A stretch of 64,000 bases of DNA from an uncultured Anaeromyxobacter sp. (GTDB taxonomy: Bacteria; Myxococcota; Myxococcia; Myxococcales; Anaeromyxobacteraceae), in assembly GCA_903874275.1 (NCBI GenBank), contig CAIQRS010000178.1, positions 1 through 64,000 of the forward strand, in the 5' to 3' direction. The notes under the pieces are model-generated. The model was not told where the DNA came from and ran no database searches. It saw nothing but the letters and a program-made list of their open reading frames with translations. Below, one piece after another: positions 7,503 to 15,339 of the stretch (within the stretch, counting starts at the first letter, position 1; each line of letters starts with the position of its first letter). A program made the position numbers and the translations under genes.

Positions 7503-8825
7503 GTGCTTCTTCTCCGTGAACTCGCCGCCGCCGCCGCCTCGGTCGTTCCCGAGGCAGCCCTTCCGGGAGGCCCGACACTTGCGGGTGTGCCCATCGAGTT
7601 CTTCCTCTTCGGCCTGACCCTGCTCGGCGTGGCCCTCTTCCACGCCCACACCCTCAAGGTGGCCCTCTCGGGGCTGGTGGCCATCGCGCTCTTCAAGATC
7701 CTCTTCTCCGGGTTCAAGTCCGGCCCCGGCGTGCTGGGCTTCGCCTCCCACCTCGGGCACGAGTGGGTGACGCTCGCCAACCTCTTCGGCCTGCTCATGG
7801 GGTTCGCGCTCCTCTCCCGCCACTTCGAGAAGAGCCACATCCCGGTCATCCTGCCGAAGTACCTTCCCGACGACTGGAAGGGCGCCTTCGTCATGCTGGT
7901 GATGGTCTTCGTGCTGTCGAGCTTCCTCGACAACATCGCCGCCGCCCTCATCGGCGGCGCCATGGCTCACCAGCTCTTCCGGGCCAAGGTGCACATCGGC
8001 TACCTGGCCGCCATCGTGGCCGCCTCCAACGCCGGCGGTGCGGGGAGCGTGGTCGGCGACACCACCACCACCATGCTCTGGATCGCCGGGGCCTCGCCCG
8101 TCCAGGTCCTCGACGCCTACGTGGCCTCCTTCGGGGCGCTGGTGATCGCCGGGATCCCCGCCTCCATGTGGCAGCACAAGTACTCCCCCATCCTGAAGGA
8201 CGCGCACGCCCACACCCACGTGGACTGGAAGCGCATCTTCATCGTGGGGACGATGCTCGTCTTCGCCATCGTCACCAACGTGATCATCAACGTGCGCTTC
8301 CCGGCTGCAGCCGACCACTTCCCCTTCATCGGCGTGGCGGTCTGGGTGGCCCTCGCCCTCACCGTGAAGGTGCGGCGCCACGACTGGGAGGTGCTCCCCG
8401 AGACCTTCAAGGGGTCGCTCTTCCTGCTGTCGCTCGTGGTCTGCGCCTCGATGATGCCGGTGGAGAGCCTCCCGACGGCGTCCTGGCAGACCACGCTCGG
8501 CCTGGGCTTCCTCTCCGCCGTGTTCGACAACATCCCGCTCACCGCGCTCGCCATCAAGCAGGGCGGCTACGACTGGGGAATGCTGGCCTACGCGGTGGGC
8601 TTCGGCGGCTCCATGGTCTGGTTCGGCTCCTCGGCGGGCGTGGCGCTCTCCAACATGTACCCGGAGGCCAAGTCGGCCGTGAAATGGGTCCGCCACGGCT
8701 GGCCGGTCATCATCGGCTACGTGGTCGGCTTCGGCCTCATCCTGTCCATCGTGGGCTGGAACCCGCAGCCCCTGGCGCGGGACGTGCCGGCGCCTGCCCC
8801 GTCGAGCGGCCGCATCATGCGCTAG
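7503..8825 (+). CDS. Ion-transporter superfamily permease (NhaD/citrate-transporter-like)
   Basis: A 440-residue inner-membrane carrier with roughly eleven hydrophobic segments. It has the two-fold internal repeat of the IT superfamily: SSFLDNIAAAL in the first half and SAVFDNIPLTALAI in the second, each followed by a Gly/Ser-rich hairpin (SNAGGAGSVVGDTT and GFGGSMVWFGSS). The DN pair in each half is typical of NhaD-type sodium/proton antiporters and related citrate/arsenite permeases. A His-rich loop (DAHAHTHVDW) lies mid-protein. The start is a GTG with GGAGGT upstream. The substrate cannot be read from sequence; a Na+/H+ role is the best guess. Confidence 0.75.
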   Translation: MLLLRELAAAAASVVPEAALPGGPTLAGVPIEFFLFGLTLLGVALFHAHTLKVALSGLVAIALFKILFSGFKSGPGVLGFASHLGHEWVTLANLFGLLMGFALLSRHFEKSHIPVILPKYLPDDWKGAFVMLVMVFVLSSFLDNIAAALIGGAMAHQLFRAKVHIGYLAAIVAASNAGGAGSVVGDTTTTMLWIAGASPVQVLDAYVASFGALVIAGIPASMWQHKYSPILKDAHAHTHVDWKRIFIVGTMLVFAIVTNVIINVRFPAAADHFPFIGVAVWVALALTVKVRRHDWEVLPETFKGSLFLLSLVVCASMMPVESLPTASWQTTLGLGFLSAVFDNIPLTALAIKQGGYDWGMLAYAVGFGGSMVWFGSSAGVALSNMYPEAKSAVKWVRHGWPVIIGYVVGFGLILSIVGWNPQPLARDVPAPAPSSGRIMR

Positions 8826-8857
8826 GAGAGGTTGGGCACCGGAAGCAGGCGGCCGCC

Positions 8858-9010
8858 TCAGCAGCCGCCCGACTTCTTCTCGCTCTTCTGCGACCCGTCA
8901 CGGGGCCGCGCTGGTGCGGCTCAGGTGCCGACGCCCATCCGGGGCAGGACCCAGCGCTGCACCACGATCATCACGGCGAAGAAGACGAACACACCCCAGG
9001 CGTCACCCAT
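8858..9010 (-). CDS. Small membrane ORF with in-frame UGA (candidate selenoprotein)
   Basis: From the ATG at 9010 the frame encodes a 29-residue hydrophobic segment (MGDAWGVFVFF... ending LPRMGVGT), then TGA at 8921-8923. It stays open in the same frame for 20 more codons and ends QKSEKKSGGC before a second TGA. The tail is hydrophilic, with G/C at nearly all third positions. Immediately after the first UGA (nt 12-31) the RNA can form a 7-base-pair stem, arms GCGGCCC and GGGTCGC, around loop CGTGAC, about where bacterial SECIS elements lie. A clear promoter precedes the ATG. If UGA is not recoded, the product is the 29-mer. No family was recognised. Confidence 0.45.
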
Positions 9011-9019
9011 GTCCGTTGG

Positions 9020-9048
9020 AGCCTAGCCGGGGGCGGAAGGGTTCGCAA
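9020..9048 (-). promoter_or_regulatory. Promoter of the small in-frame-UGA ORF
   Basis: On the minus strand TTGCGA (9043-9048) and TAGGCT (9020-9025) are 17 bases apart. The ATG follows nine bases after the -10 box, so the leader would be about 0-3 nt. It supports the small ORF being expressed. Confidence 0.65.
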
Positions 9049-9105
9049 CGCGCGGACGATTCCTGCCTTTCGCGCTCGGGCCGATCTGTCGGATACTCCG
9101 CCGCC

Positions 9106-9447
9106 ATGGCAGACCCGGTGCGCAAGGCGGAGAGCGAGGTCGAAGGGCGCCCCTGGACCATGGGCGGGGGCATCGTCCTCCTCGGGCTCATGACGTCGAT
9201 CATCGCCAACGCCTGGGGGATCGAGCACAAGGACGACCTGGGGCTGCGTCCGTGGACGAACACCATCTACGCCGTCGGCCTCGTCATCTCCGGATGGGGC
9301 GTCTACAGGCTTCTCTGGTGGGCGCCCTCCCCGAAGCCGGTCTGGTTGCGCGTGCTCATCACCGCGGTGGTGACCGTGCCGGTGTTCGTCGCCCTGGGCA
9401 TCCTCCTGAGCTTTCTCTTCCTGATGATGTTCTACCGGTTCGGGTAG
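9106..9447 (+). CDS. Unknown small integral membrane protein
   Basis: A 113-residue protein with a charged N-terminus and three hydrophobic segments at about residues 20-36, 53-70 and 84-110. No family was recognised. The ATG at 9106 is preceded by GATACT nine bases upstream (possible -10) and no ribosome-binding site. It starts about 100 bases from the divergent small ORF, and the cNMP/CBS/DUF294 gene begins ten bases after its stop, so they may be co-transcribed. High GC3 and a clean start support a real gene. Confidence 0.65.
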   Translation: MADPVRKAESEVEGRPWTMGGGIVLLGLMTSIIANAWGIEHKDDLGLRPWTNTIYAVGLVISGWGVYRLLWWAPSPKPVWLRVLITAVVTVPVFVALGILLSFLFLMMFYRFG

Positions 9448-9457
9448 TCTCGTCGGC

Positions 9458-11257
9458 ATGACGGCACTGGACCCGGTCTCGTTCATCCGCTCCACGCCCC
9501 CGTTCGACAGCCTTCCGCAGGATCTGTTCGACGGTGCGGCGAAGAGCCTGGAGGTCATCTACCACCCGGCGGGCACCAAGCTCGTGACCGTGGGAGAGGA
9601 ACCGCTCAAGCACCTCTACGTGATCCGCAAGGGCGCGGTTCGCCTCGAGCGGGCCGGGCAGACCCTCCAGGTCCTCGAGGAGGGGGAGACGTTCGGGTAC
9701 ACGTCGCTCATCACCGGCAAGGCCACCCTCGACGGCGTCGTCGAGGAGGACCTGCTCGCCTACCGGATCCCCGGCCAGGAGTTCACCCGCCTGCTCTCCG
9801 ACGCCCGCTTCGCCGGTCACTTCGCCGCCGGCCTCGCCACCCGGCTCGAGTCGAGCCTGGAGCACTCGCCGGTGGCCACCTTCCGCGTCGATCTCCTGGC
9901 GCCGGTGGAGACGCTGGTGCGTCGGTCCGCCGTCTGGGTCGACGACACCGCCACGGTGGGGGACGCGGCGCGGATCATGGTCACCGAGCGGGTCTCCTCG
10001 GTCCTGGTCCGCGGCGAGCCGCCCGGCATCGTCACCGACCGTGACTTCCGGATGCGCGTCCTGGCCAAGGGGCTGGGGCCGGAGACCCTGGTGACCCGGA
10101 TCCTCTCCCGTCCCATGAAGAGCGTGGAGAGTTCCCTGCCGGTGCACGAGGCCTGGGCGGTCCTGCTCGAGGCCAACGTCCACCACCTCCCGGTGATGCG
10201 CGACGGGGAGGTGCTCGGCGTGCTCACCGACACCGACCTGCTCAAGCACACCTCGCAGGGGCCGGTGGCGATCCAGCGGCTCGTGGAGAAGCTCCCCGAT
10301 CGCGGAAGCCTGCCGGGCTACTCCCGCAAGGTCACCGAGATGGTGGCGTCGCTGCTCGCCGGGGGGCTCAATCCGGTTGTCATCGCAGGCTTCGTGGCAC
10401 AGCTGAACGACGCGCTCATGAAGCGCATCCTTCACTGGGCCGAGGCTGACCTGGGCAAGCCCCCGGTGCCCTACGCCTGGCTCGCCCTCGGGTCGGAGGG
10501 GCGACAGGAGCAGACCCTTCTCACCGACCAGGACAACGCGCTGGTCTTCGCCGACGAGGGCGCCTCCTCGCGGGAGTACTTCACGGCGCTCGCCGACCGG
10601 GCCAACACCGACCTCTCCGCGGCGGGCTTCCCCCGCTGCCCCGGTGGCTACATGGCCCGGAACCACTGCGGCACCCTCTCCGAGTGGCGCGACCGCTTCG
10701 CCGGCTGGGTGGCGGACCCCACCGCGGAGGGCGTGCTCGAGGCCGCCATCTTCTTCGACTTCCGGAGCGTGGCCGGCTCGCTCGACCTCGCGCCGCTGCA
10801 AGAGATCCTCGATGGCATCCCGCGCCGCGAGGCCTTCCTGCGCAGCCTGGTCCGGCAGGCGCTCGACTTCCGGCCGCCGCCCCTGCTCCTGCTCCGCCTG
10901 CGCGGCGGCAACGACCTCGACCTCAAGCGGCAGGGGATCGCCCCGGTGGTCTTCCTGGCCCGCTGCTACGGGCTCGCGGTGGGGAGCCAGGCCCGCGGCA
11001 CCCTGGAGCGGCTGCGCGCCGCCACCCGCGCCGGGCTCATGGGGCCCGAGGCCAGCGCCGCCGTCATCGACTCCTACCGCTACCTGCTCGGCCTGCGGCT
11101 GCGCATGCAGCTCAAGGCCATCGCGGAGGGCAAGGCCCCCACCAACGTCATCTCGCTCTCGCAGGTCTCCGGCGTCGAGCGCAGCCGCCTCAAGGACTCG
11201 CTGCGGTCCATCGGCTCGTGGCAGGACAAGGCCGCCTACCGCTACCAGGTGTCCTAG
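9458..11257 (+). CDS. cNMP-binding / CBS / DUF294 nucleotidyltransferase signalling protein
   Basis: A 599-residue cytoplasmic regulator. The N-terminal 120 residues form a cyclic-nucleotide-binding barrel, residues about 145-265 a CBS pair, and the middle a DUF294 GlnD-like nucleotidyltransferase (LGSEGRQEQ followed by TDQDNAL, the metal-binding DxD). A helical DUF294 C-terminal domain follows. Such proteins are thought to sense nucleotides and modify a partner, and are often encoded beside acetate permease or acetyl-CoA synthetase and a DnaQ-like exonuclease; the exonuclease follows directly here. A TAGTCT box seven bases before the ATG suggests a leaderless start. Confidence 0.85.
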   Translation: MTALDPVSFIRSTPPFDSLPQDLFDGAAKSLEVIYHPAGTKLVTVGEEPLKHLYVIRKGAVRLERAGQTLQVLEEGETFGYTSLITGKATLDGVVEEDLLAYRIPGQEFTRLLSDARFAGHFAAGLATRLESSLEHSPVATFRVDLLAPVETLVRRSAVWVDDTATVGDAARIMVTERVSSVLVRGEPPGIVTDRDFRMRVLAKGLGPETLVTRILSRPMKSVESSLPVHEAWAVLLEANVHHLPVMRDGEVLGVLTDTDLLKHTSQGPVAIQRLVEKLPDRGSLPGYSRKVTEMVASLLAGGLNPVVIAGFVAQLNDALMKRILHWAEADLGKPPVPYAWLALGSEGRQEQTLLTDQDNALVFADEGASSREYFTALADRANTDLSAAGFPRCPGGYMARNHCGTLSEWRDRFAGWVADPTAEGVLEAAIFFDFRSVAGSLDLAPLQEILDGIPRREAFLRSLVRQALDFRPPPLLLLRLRGGNDLDLKRQGIAPVVFLARCYGLAVGSQARGTLERLRAATRAGLMGPEASAAVIDSYRYLLGLRLRMQLKAIAEGKAPTNVISLSQVSGVERSRLKDSLRSIGSWQDKAAYRYQVS

Positions 11258-11272
11258 CCCCCCGGGCCCCGC

Positions 11273-11872
11273 GTGTTCTTCTCGTCGCCACCGTGGGACC
11301 TGCCCGTCTACTGGGCGCTCGACCTCGAGACGGGCGGGCTCGACGCCCGCCAGGACCCGATCATCTCGGTGGGGATGGTGCCCATCCGGGCCGGGGTGAT
11401 CCAGCTCGGCGAGGCCTTCAGCACCCTCGTCCGGCCCGAGGCCGGGCGCCCCATCAAGCCCGAGTCGGTGCGCGCCCACCAGCTCCTCGCCGGGGACCTG
11501 CGCAAGTCACCGCCGCTCCGCGCCGTGCTCCTGGAGGTGGACCGGCGGCTCGAGGGCGGCGTCCTGCTCGTGCACAACCAGGGCATCGACCTGCCCTTCC
11601 TGAAGGACGGCCACGCCCGCTGCGGCCTGCCCTGGAAGAAGCCCCGGGTGGTGGACACGGTGGACCTCATCGTCCGGGCGGCGACGCGCCGGAGGCTTTT
11701 CCGGCCCGGGGGGGAGGAGATGCCCTCGCTCAACCTCGGCGAGGCCCGTCGCGTCCACGGACTCCCCGACTACCAGGCCCACGACGCGCTCACCGACGCG
11801 GTCTCCACGGCCGAGCTCTTCCTGGTCCTGCGCCACGTCATCGGGGCGAAGCGGCTGCGCGACCTCCGCTGA
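11273..11872 (+). CDS. DnaQ-like 3'-5' exonuclease (DEDDh)
   Basis: A 199-residue exonuclease-fold protein with ALDLETGGLD (first Asp/Glu pair), HNQGIDLPFL (second Asp) and YQAHDALTDA (final His and Asp), the full DEDDh set. It resembles the polymerase III epsilon-like proteins that travel with DUF294-CBS genes, here fifteen bases upstream, which suggests a linked but unproven role. The start is a GTG. Its last 35 bases overlap the convergent MFS gene. Confidence 0.8.
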   Translation: MFFSSPPWDLPVYWALDLETGGLDARQDPIISVGMVPIRAGVIQLGEAFSTLVRPEAGRPIKPESVRAHQLLAGDLRKSPPLRAVLLEVDRRLEGGVLLVHNQGIDLPFLKDGHARCGLPWKKPRVVDTVDLIVRAATRRRLFRPGGEEMPSLNLGEARRVHGLPDYQAHDALTDAVSTAELFLVLRHVIGAKRLRDLR

Positions 11873-13019
11873 GGATCCGGCCGGGCAGCGTGAGGAGCAG
11901 GAGCAGCGCCACCAGCTCGGCGCCGGCAGCCCCGGCGAAGAGCGGACCCACCCCGTGCCAGCGGTCGTAGCCCAGGCCGGAGAGCTGGAACCCCACCGCG
12001 TTCCCCAGGCCGAAGACCAGCGCCGCGAAGATCGCCTGCCCGGTGGCCCGCAGCCGCGAGGGGATGGCCCGCGACATGGCGTCCATGGCCGCGCCCCAGA
12101 AGAGACCGAAGGTGAAGGCGTGCAGGATCTGGAGCGCGATCACCCAGGCCGCCGACTCGGTCCGGGAGAGGAGGAGCCAGCGGAGCGCGCTCACCGAGAA
12201 GGAGGCGGCCAGGATGGCCCGCAGGGAGAAGAGCGCGGCGATGCGCGGGAAGGCCAAGAGCGCCGCCACCTCTGCCACCACGCCCACGGTCATGGCCACG
12301 CCGGTGACGCGGGCGGGGAGCCCGAGGTCGCGCACGAAGAGGCCGAAGAGCAGGTGGAAGGGCGAGGTGGCCCCCCAGTGCACCGCGAAGACGAGCAGGA
12401 GCGCGAGCAGCGGTCCGTCGCGGAGCAGTCCGGCCATCTCCCGGAAGCGGGGAGGGTGGGGAGGCGCCGGCGGCGTGGGCAGCCTCCGGGCCAGGAGCGC
12501 GTAGGCCCCGACGCAGGCCGCCACCGCCACCGGCACGAACGGATCCCCGGGCCGGTCGCCCCGCCAGGTGAGCAGGATCCCCATCGAGGCGGTGAGCACG
12601 GCGAAGCCCAGCGAGCCGAAGAGCCGGATCCGGGCGTAGGAGGGCTCGGGGTGGTGGATCGTCCACTCGACCGTGAGTGAATCCACCAGGGGGACGACGG
12701 CGCGGTCGGCCAGCGCGTAGGCGAGCAGCACCAGCCCCACCGCGACCGGGGTGCGGGCGGCGGGCAGGAAGAGCACGGCGAGGAAGGCCCAGGCGGTGGC
12801 GAGCCCCAGCACCCGCGCCGGGGCGCGGAGCCGGTCGGCGGCGGTGGCCCAGGCGATGGCGGTGGGCACGGCCACGAGCGGACCGATCATCTGGACGGTG
12901 CCGATCTGCTCCCCCGAGAACCCCAGCCCGCGCAGGTAGGGCGCGAAGTAGGGAAGGAGGGTCCCGACGCAGCCGTAGTAGGCGAAGTAGAAGAGGCGAA
13001 GTCGCGTGGCCGGGGACAT
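11838..13019 (-). CDS. MFS transporter (MFS_1-like / LacY-type)
   Basis: A 393-residue major-facilitator carrier with about twelve hydrophobic segments. The first (RLFYFAYYGCVGTLLPYFAPYL) and the charged DRLRAPAR loop between helices 2 and 3 resemble the MFS_1-like group (HcaT/YcaD, 3-phenylpropionate or nucleoside/sugar proton symporters). A second ATG-proximal helix carries the RLFGSLGFAV motif near mid-protein. The substrate is unknown. Its start codon lies only 19 bases from the divergent nucleotidyltransferase start, leaving little room for two ordinary promoters. Confidence 0.75.
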   Translation of the reverse strand: MSPATRLRLFYFAYYGCVGTLLPYFAPYLRGLGFSGEQIGTVQMIGPLVAVPTAIAWATAADRLRAPARVLGLATAWAFLAVLFLPAARTPVAVGLVLLAYALADRAVVPLVDSLTVEWTIHHPEPSYARIRLFGSLGFAVLTASMGILLTWRGDRPGDPFVPVAVAACVGAYALLARRLPTPPAPPHPPRFREMAGLLRDGPLLALLLVFAVHWGATSPFHLLFGLFVRDLGLPARVTGVAMTVGVVAEVAALLAFPRIAALFSLRAILAASFSVSALRWLLLSRTESAAWVIALQILHAFTFGLFWGAAMDAMSRAIPSRLRATGQAIFAALVFGLGNAVGFQLSGLGYDRWHGVGPLFAGAAGAELVALLLLLTLPGRILSGGRAAASPR

Positions 13020-13038
13020 GGACTAAGCTGGCTCTACC

Positions 13039-14070
13039 ATGGACGGCGTCGTCGGGATGGTCCTCGCAGCTGGGCTGGGAACGCGGCTCAGGCCGCTCAC
13101 CGACCTCCTGCCCAAGCCCGCCGTCCCGGTCGCCGGCCTGCCCCTCGTCCGCTTCGCCTTCGCCCGGCTTCGCGCCGCGGGCGCCCGGCGGGTGGTGGTG
13201 AACGCCCACCACCTGGCCGCCGACATGGAGCGGGTGGCGGCCGGGAGCGCGGAGGCGGTCGGCGTCGCGCTCTCCGTCTCCCGGGAATCCGTCATCGCCG
13301 GGACCGGAGGGGCGCTGCGCGAGGCCCGCGCCTTCCTCGCCGGGGCCGACGCCATCGTCCTCTGGAACGGCGACATCCTCTTCGACGTGGACCTGGCCGC
13401 CGTCGTGGCGGCGCACCGGGAGAGCCGGGCGCTCGCCACCATGGTGCTCGCGCCCATGCCGGAGGGCGCGCGCTACGCCACGGTGGACGTGGACCAGGGC
13501 ATGGCGGTCCGTCGCATCGCCGGGATCGGCCCGGGGGGCGACGGGCTCGTCCCGCTCCACTTCACCGGGGTCCACGTGCTCTCGCCGGCGCTCCTCGACC
13601 ACGTGCCGGACCACCCCTTCTCCTGTGACGTGAACCGGAGCGTCTACCCGCCGCTGCTCGCCGCGGGGCGCGTGCGCGCGGTGGTGGCGGGCGGATACTG
13701 GAACGACCTCGGAACGCCGGAGCGCTACCTGGAGGCGAACCTCGACCTCCTCTCCGGGGGGGGGCCGGTGGCCCTGCCGGGGGCCGACCCGCTGGCGGGC
13801 GCGGAGGCGAGGGACGGACGGGTCTTCGTCGCCGAGGGGGCCTCGGTGGACCCGTCGGCGCGACTTCGTGGGCCGGTGCTCGTCTCGGCGGGGGTCGTCG
13901 TCTCGGCGGGAGCCGTGGTCGGGCCGGGCGCGGTGCTGGGGGAGGGGAGCCGGGTGGGGCACGGCGCCTCGGTGGAGCGCGCGGTGGTCTGGCCGGGGAC
14001 GGCCATCGCCCCCGGGGAGCGGCTCTCCGGGATGATCGCCGCCAGCGCCCTCCGGGTCCCGGCCGGCTAG
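13039..14070 (+). CDS. Sugar-1-phosphate nucleotidyltransferase (MurU / GDP-mannose pyrophosphorylase-like)
   Basis: A 343-residue enzyme. The nucleotidyltransferase signature LAAGLGTRLRPLTDLLPKP is at residues about 8-26, a GTGGAL substrate loop follows, then WNGDILFDVD for metal binding. After about residue 235 comes a short left-handed-helix region rich in Gly/Val/Ala. It should couple NTP with a sugar-1-phosphate. MurU (MurNAc-1-P uridylyltransferase) is attractive because an AmgK-like kinase gene is nearby, but a mannose-1-P enzyme is equally possible. The stop codon shares CTAG with the stop of the convergent PP2C gene. Confidence 0.75.
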   Translation: MDGVVGMVLAAGLGTRLRPLTDLLPKPAVPVAGLPLVRFAFARLRAAGARRVVVNAHHLAADMERVAAGSAEAVGVALSVSRESVIAGTGGALREARAFLAGADAIVLWNGDILFDVDLAAVVAAHRESRALATMVLAPMPEGARYATVDVDQGMAVRRIAGIGPGGDGLVPLHFTGVHVLSPALLDHVPDHPFSCDVNRSVYPPLLAAGRVRAVVAGGYWNDLGTPERYLEANLDLLSGGGPVALPGADPLAGAEARDGRVFVAEGASVDPSARLRGPVLVSAGVVVSAGAVVGPGAVLGEGSRVGHGASVERAVVWPGTAIAPGERLSGMIAASALRVPAG

Positions 14071-14792
14071 AGCTCCACGATCTCGACCAGCACCGAGGTC
14101 ACGTTGTCCGAGCCCCCGGCCTGGTTGGCCGCGTCCACGAGCAGCTGGTTGGCACGGAGGATCTCGCTCCCCTCCTGGCGCAGGATCCCGCCCATCTGCT
14201 GGTCGGGGAGCATCCCGAAGAGGCCATCGGAGCAGAGGAGGACCAGGTCTCCCTCCCGGACCTGGACGAGCCCCACGTCGGCCTCGACCGTCTCCTTCAT
14301 CCCCAGCGCCCGCACGATCACGTTCTTGTGCGGGTAGGCGTCGATCTCCTCCGGCGTGGGGTTCGACTGGCGGATGAAGTCCTGCAGCAGCGAGTGGTCC
14401 TCGGTGAGGCGGGAGAGCCGCCCCTCGCGGAAGAGGTAGGCGCGGCTGTCGCCCACGTGGGCCACGGCCAGCGGTCCGCCGTCGGCGAGGTGGACGGCGA
14501 CGAGCGTCGTCCCCATCCCGGAGAGATGAGGGTCGGCGCTCCCGCGGGCGAAGACGGCCTGGTTGGCCGACTGGACGGCGGAGCGGAGCCGCTCCTCGGG
14601 GGAGCCGCCGATGGCGCCGAAGCCGCCGGCCAGGTGCTCGACCGCCATCCGGCTCGCCACCTCGCCCGAGGCGTGACCGCCCAGGCCGTCGGCCACCGCG
14701 AAGAGGCCGGCCTCGGGCATGATCAGGAAGGCGTCCTCGTTGTGCCTGCGCTTCAGGCCGACGTCGGAGGCTCCGATGGCGGCGAGCCGCAT
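14067..14792 (-). CDS. PP2C-type protein Ser/Thr phosphatase
   Basis: A 241-residue stand-alone phosphatase with the ordered PPM motifs: RRHNEDAFL near the N-terminus, VADGLGGHASGEVAS, GMGTTL, VAHVGDSRAYL, LTEDHS and GGSDNVT at the C-terminus; their Asp residues bind the two metals. It resembles Stp1/PrpC partners of Hanks kinases, and two such kinases are encoded in this window. The ATG at 14792 is chosen because a TTGACC-N18-TACTCT promoter ends six bases before it. A longer upstream frame would run through that promoter. Confidence 0.85.
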   Translation of the reverse strand: MRLAAIGASDVGLKRRHNEDAFLIMPEAGLFAVADGLGGHASGEVASRMAVEHLAGGFGAIGGSPEERLRSAVQSANQAVFARGSADPHLSGMGTTLVAVHLADGGPLAVAHVGDSRAYLFREGRLSRLTEDHSLLQDFIRQSNPTPEEIDAYPHKNVIVRALGMKETVEADVGLVQVREGDLVLLCSDGLFGMLPDQQMGGILRQEGSEILRANQLLVDAANQAGGSDNVTSVLVEIVEL

Positions 14793-14798
14793 GCCGGG

Positions 14799-14828
14799 AG
14801 AGTAGGCGCGCGCCGCCGCGCCGGTCAA
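14799..14828 (-). promoter_or_regulatory. Promoter of the PP2C gene, leaderless layout
   Basis: On the minus strand TTGACC (14823-14828) and TACTCT (14799-14804) are 18 bases apart, and the ATG follows six bases after the -10 box. The divergent trmL -10 box (TAGTCT, 14833-14838) abuts it, so the two polymerases would compete. Confidence 0.75.
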
Positions 14829-14844
14829 AGGGTAGTCTCGCGCA

Positions 14845-15330
14845 ATGTCCGACCTGCTCCCCGTCGCGCCGCCGCTCGAGGTGGTGCTCGTCGCGCCGCA
14901 GATCCCGCCCAACACCGGCAACGTGGCCCGCACCTGCGCGGTGACCGGCTGCCGGCTGCACCTGGTCGGGCCGCTCGGCTTCTCCCTGGACGGGAAGGAG
15001 CTGCGCCGGGCCGGGCTCGACTACTGGGACGACGTGGAGGTCGTGGTCCACCCCGACTGGCCGGCCTTCGAGGCCCGGGTGGTCGGGGGGCGTCCGGAGC
15101 GGCTCCACCTCTTCACCGCGCGTGACGGGCAGGGGCTCTTCGAGCGCCGCTTCGCGCCCGGCGACCTGCTGGTCTTCGGCCAGGAGCAGCTCGGGCTGCC
15201 GCCGGCGCTGCTGGCGGCCTGGCCGGATCGGCGGGTCGCCATCCCCATGCTCCCGGGCCAGCGCAGCCTGAACCTGGCCGTGGCCGCCGGCGTGGGCGTC
15301 TACGCCGCGATCCGGAGCCTGTCGGTGTAG
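14845..15330 (+). CDS. trmL: tRNA (cytidine/uridine-34 2'-O)-methyltransferase TrmL
   Basis: A 161-residue SPOUT methyltransferase of the usual TrmL length. It has PQIPPNTGNVARTC near the N-terminus, LVFGQEQLGLP in the middle and the SAM-binding trefoil-knot segment IPMLPGQRSLNLAVA at the C-terminus. It methylates the wobble ribose of tRNA-Leu using SAM. TAGTCT lies six bases before the ATG with no ribosome-binding site, another leaderless start. Confidence 0.9.
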   Translation: MSDLLPVAPPLEVVLVAPQIPPNTGNVARTCAVTGCRLHLVGPLGFSLDGKELRRAGLDYWDDVEVVVHPDWPAFEARVVGGRPERLHLFTARDGQGLFERRFAPGDLLVFGQEQLGLPPALLAAWPDRRVAIPMLPGQRSLNLAVAAGVGVYAAIRSLSV

Positions 15331-15339
15331 GATGCGGGA

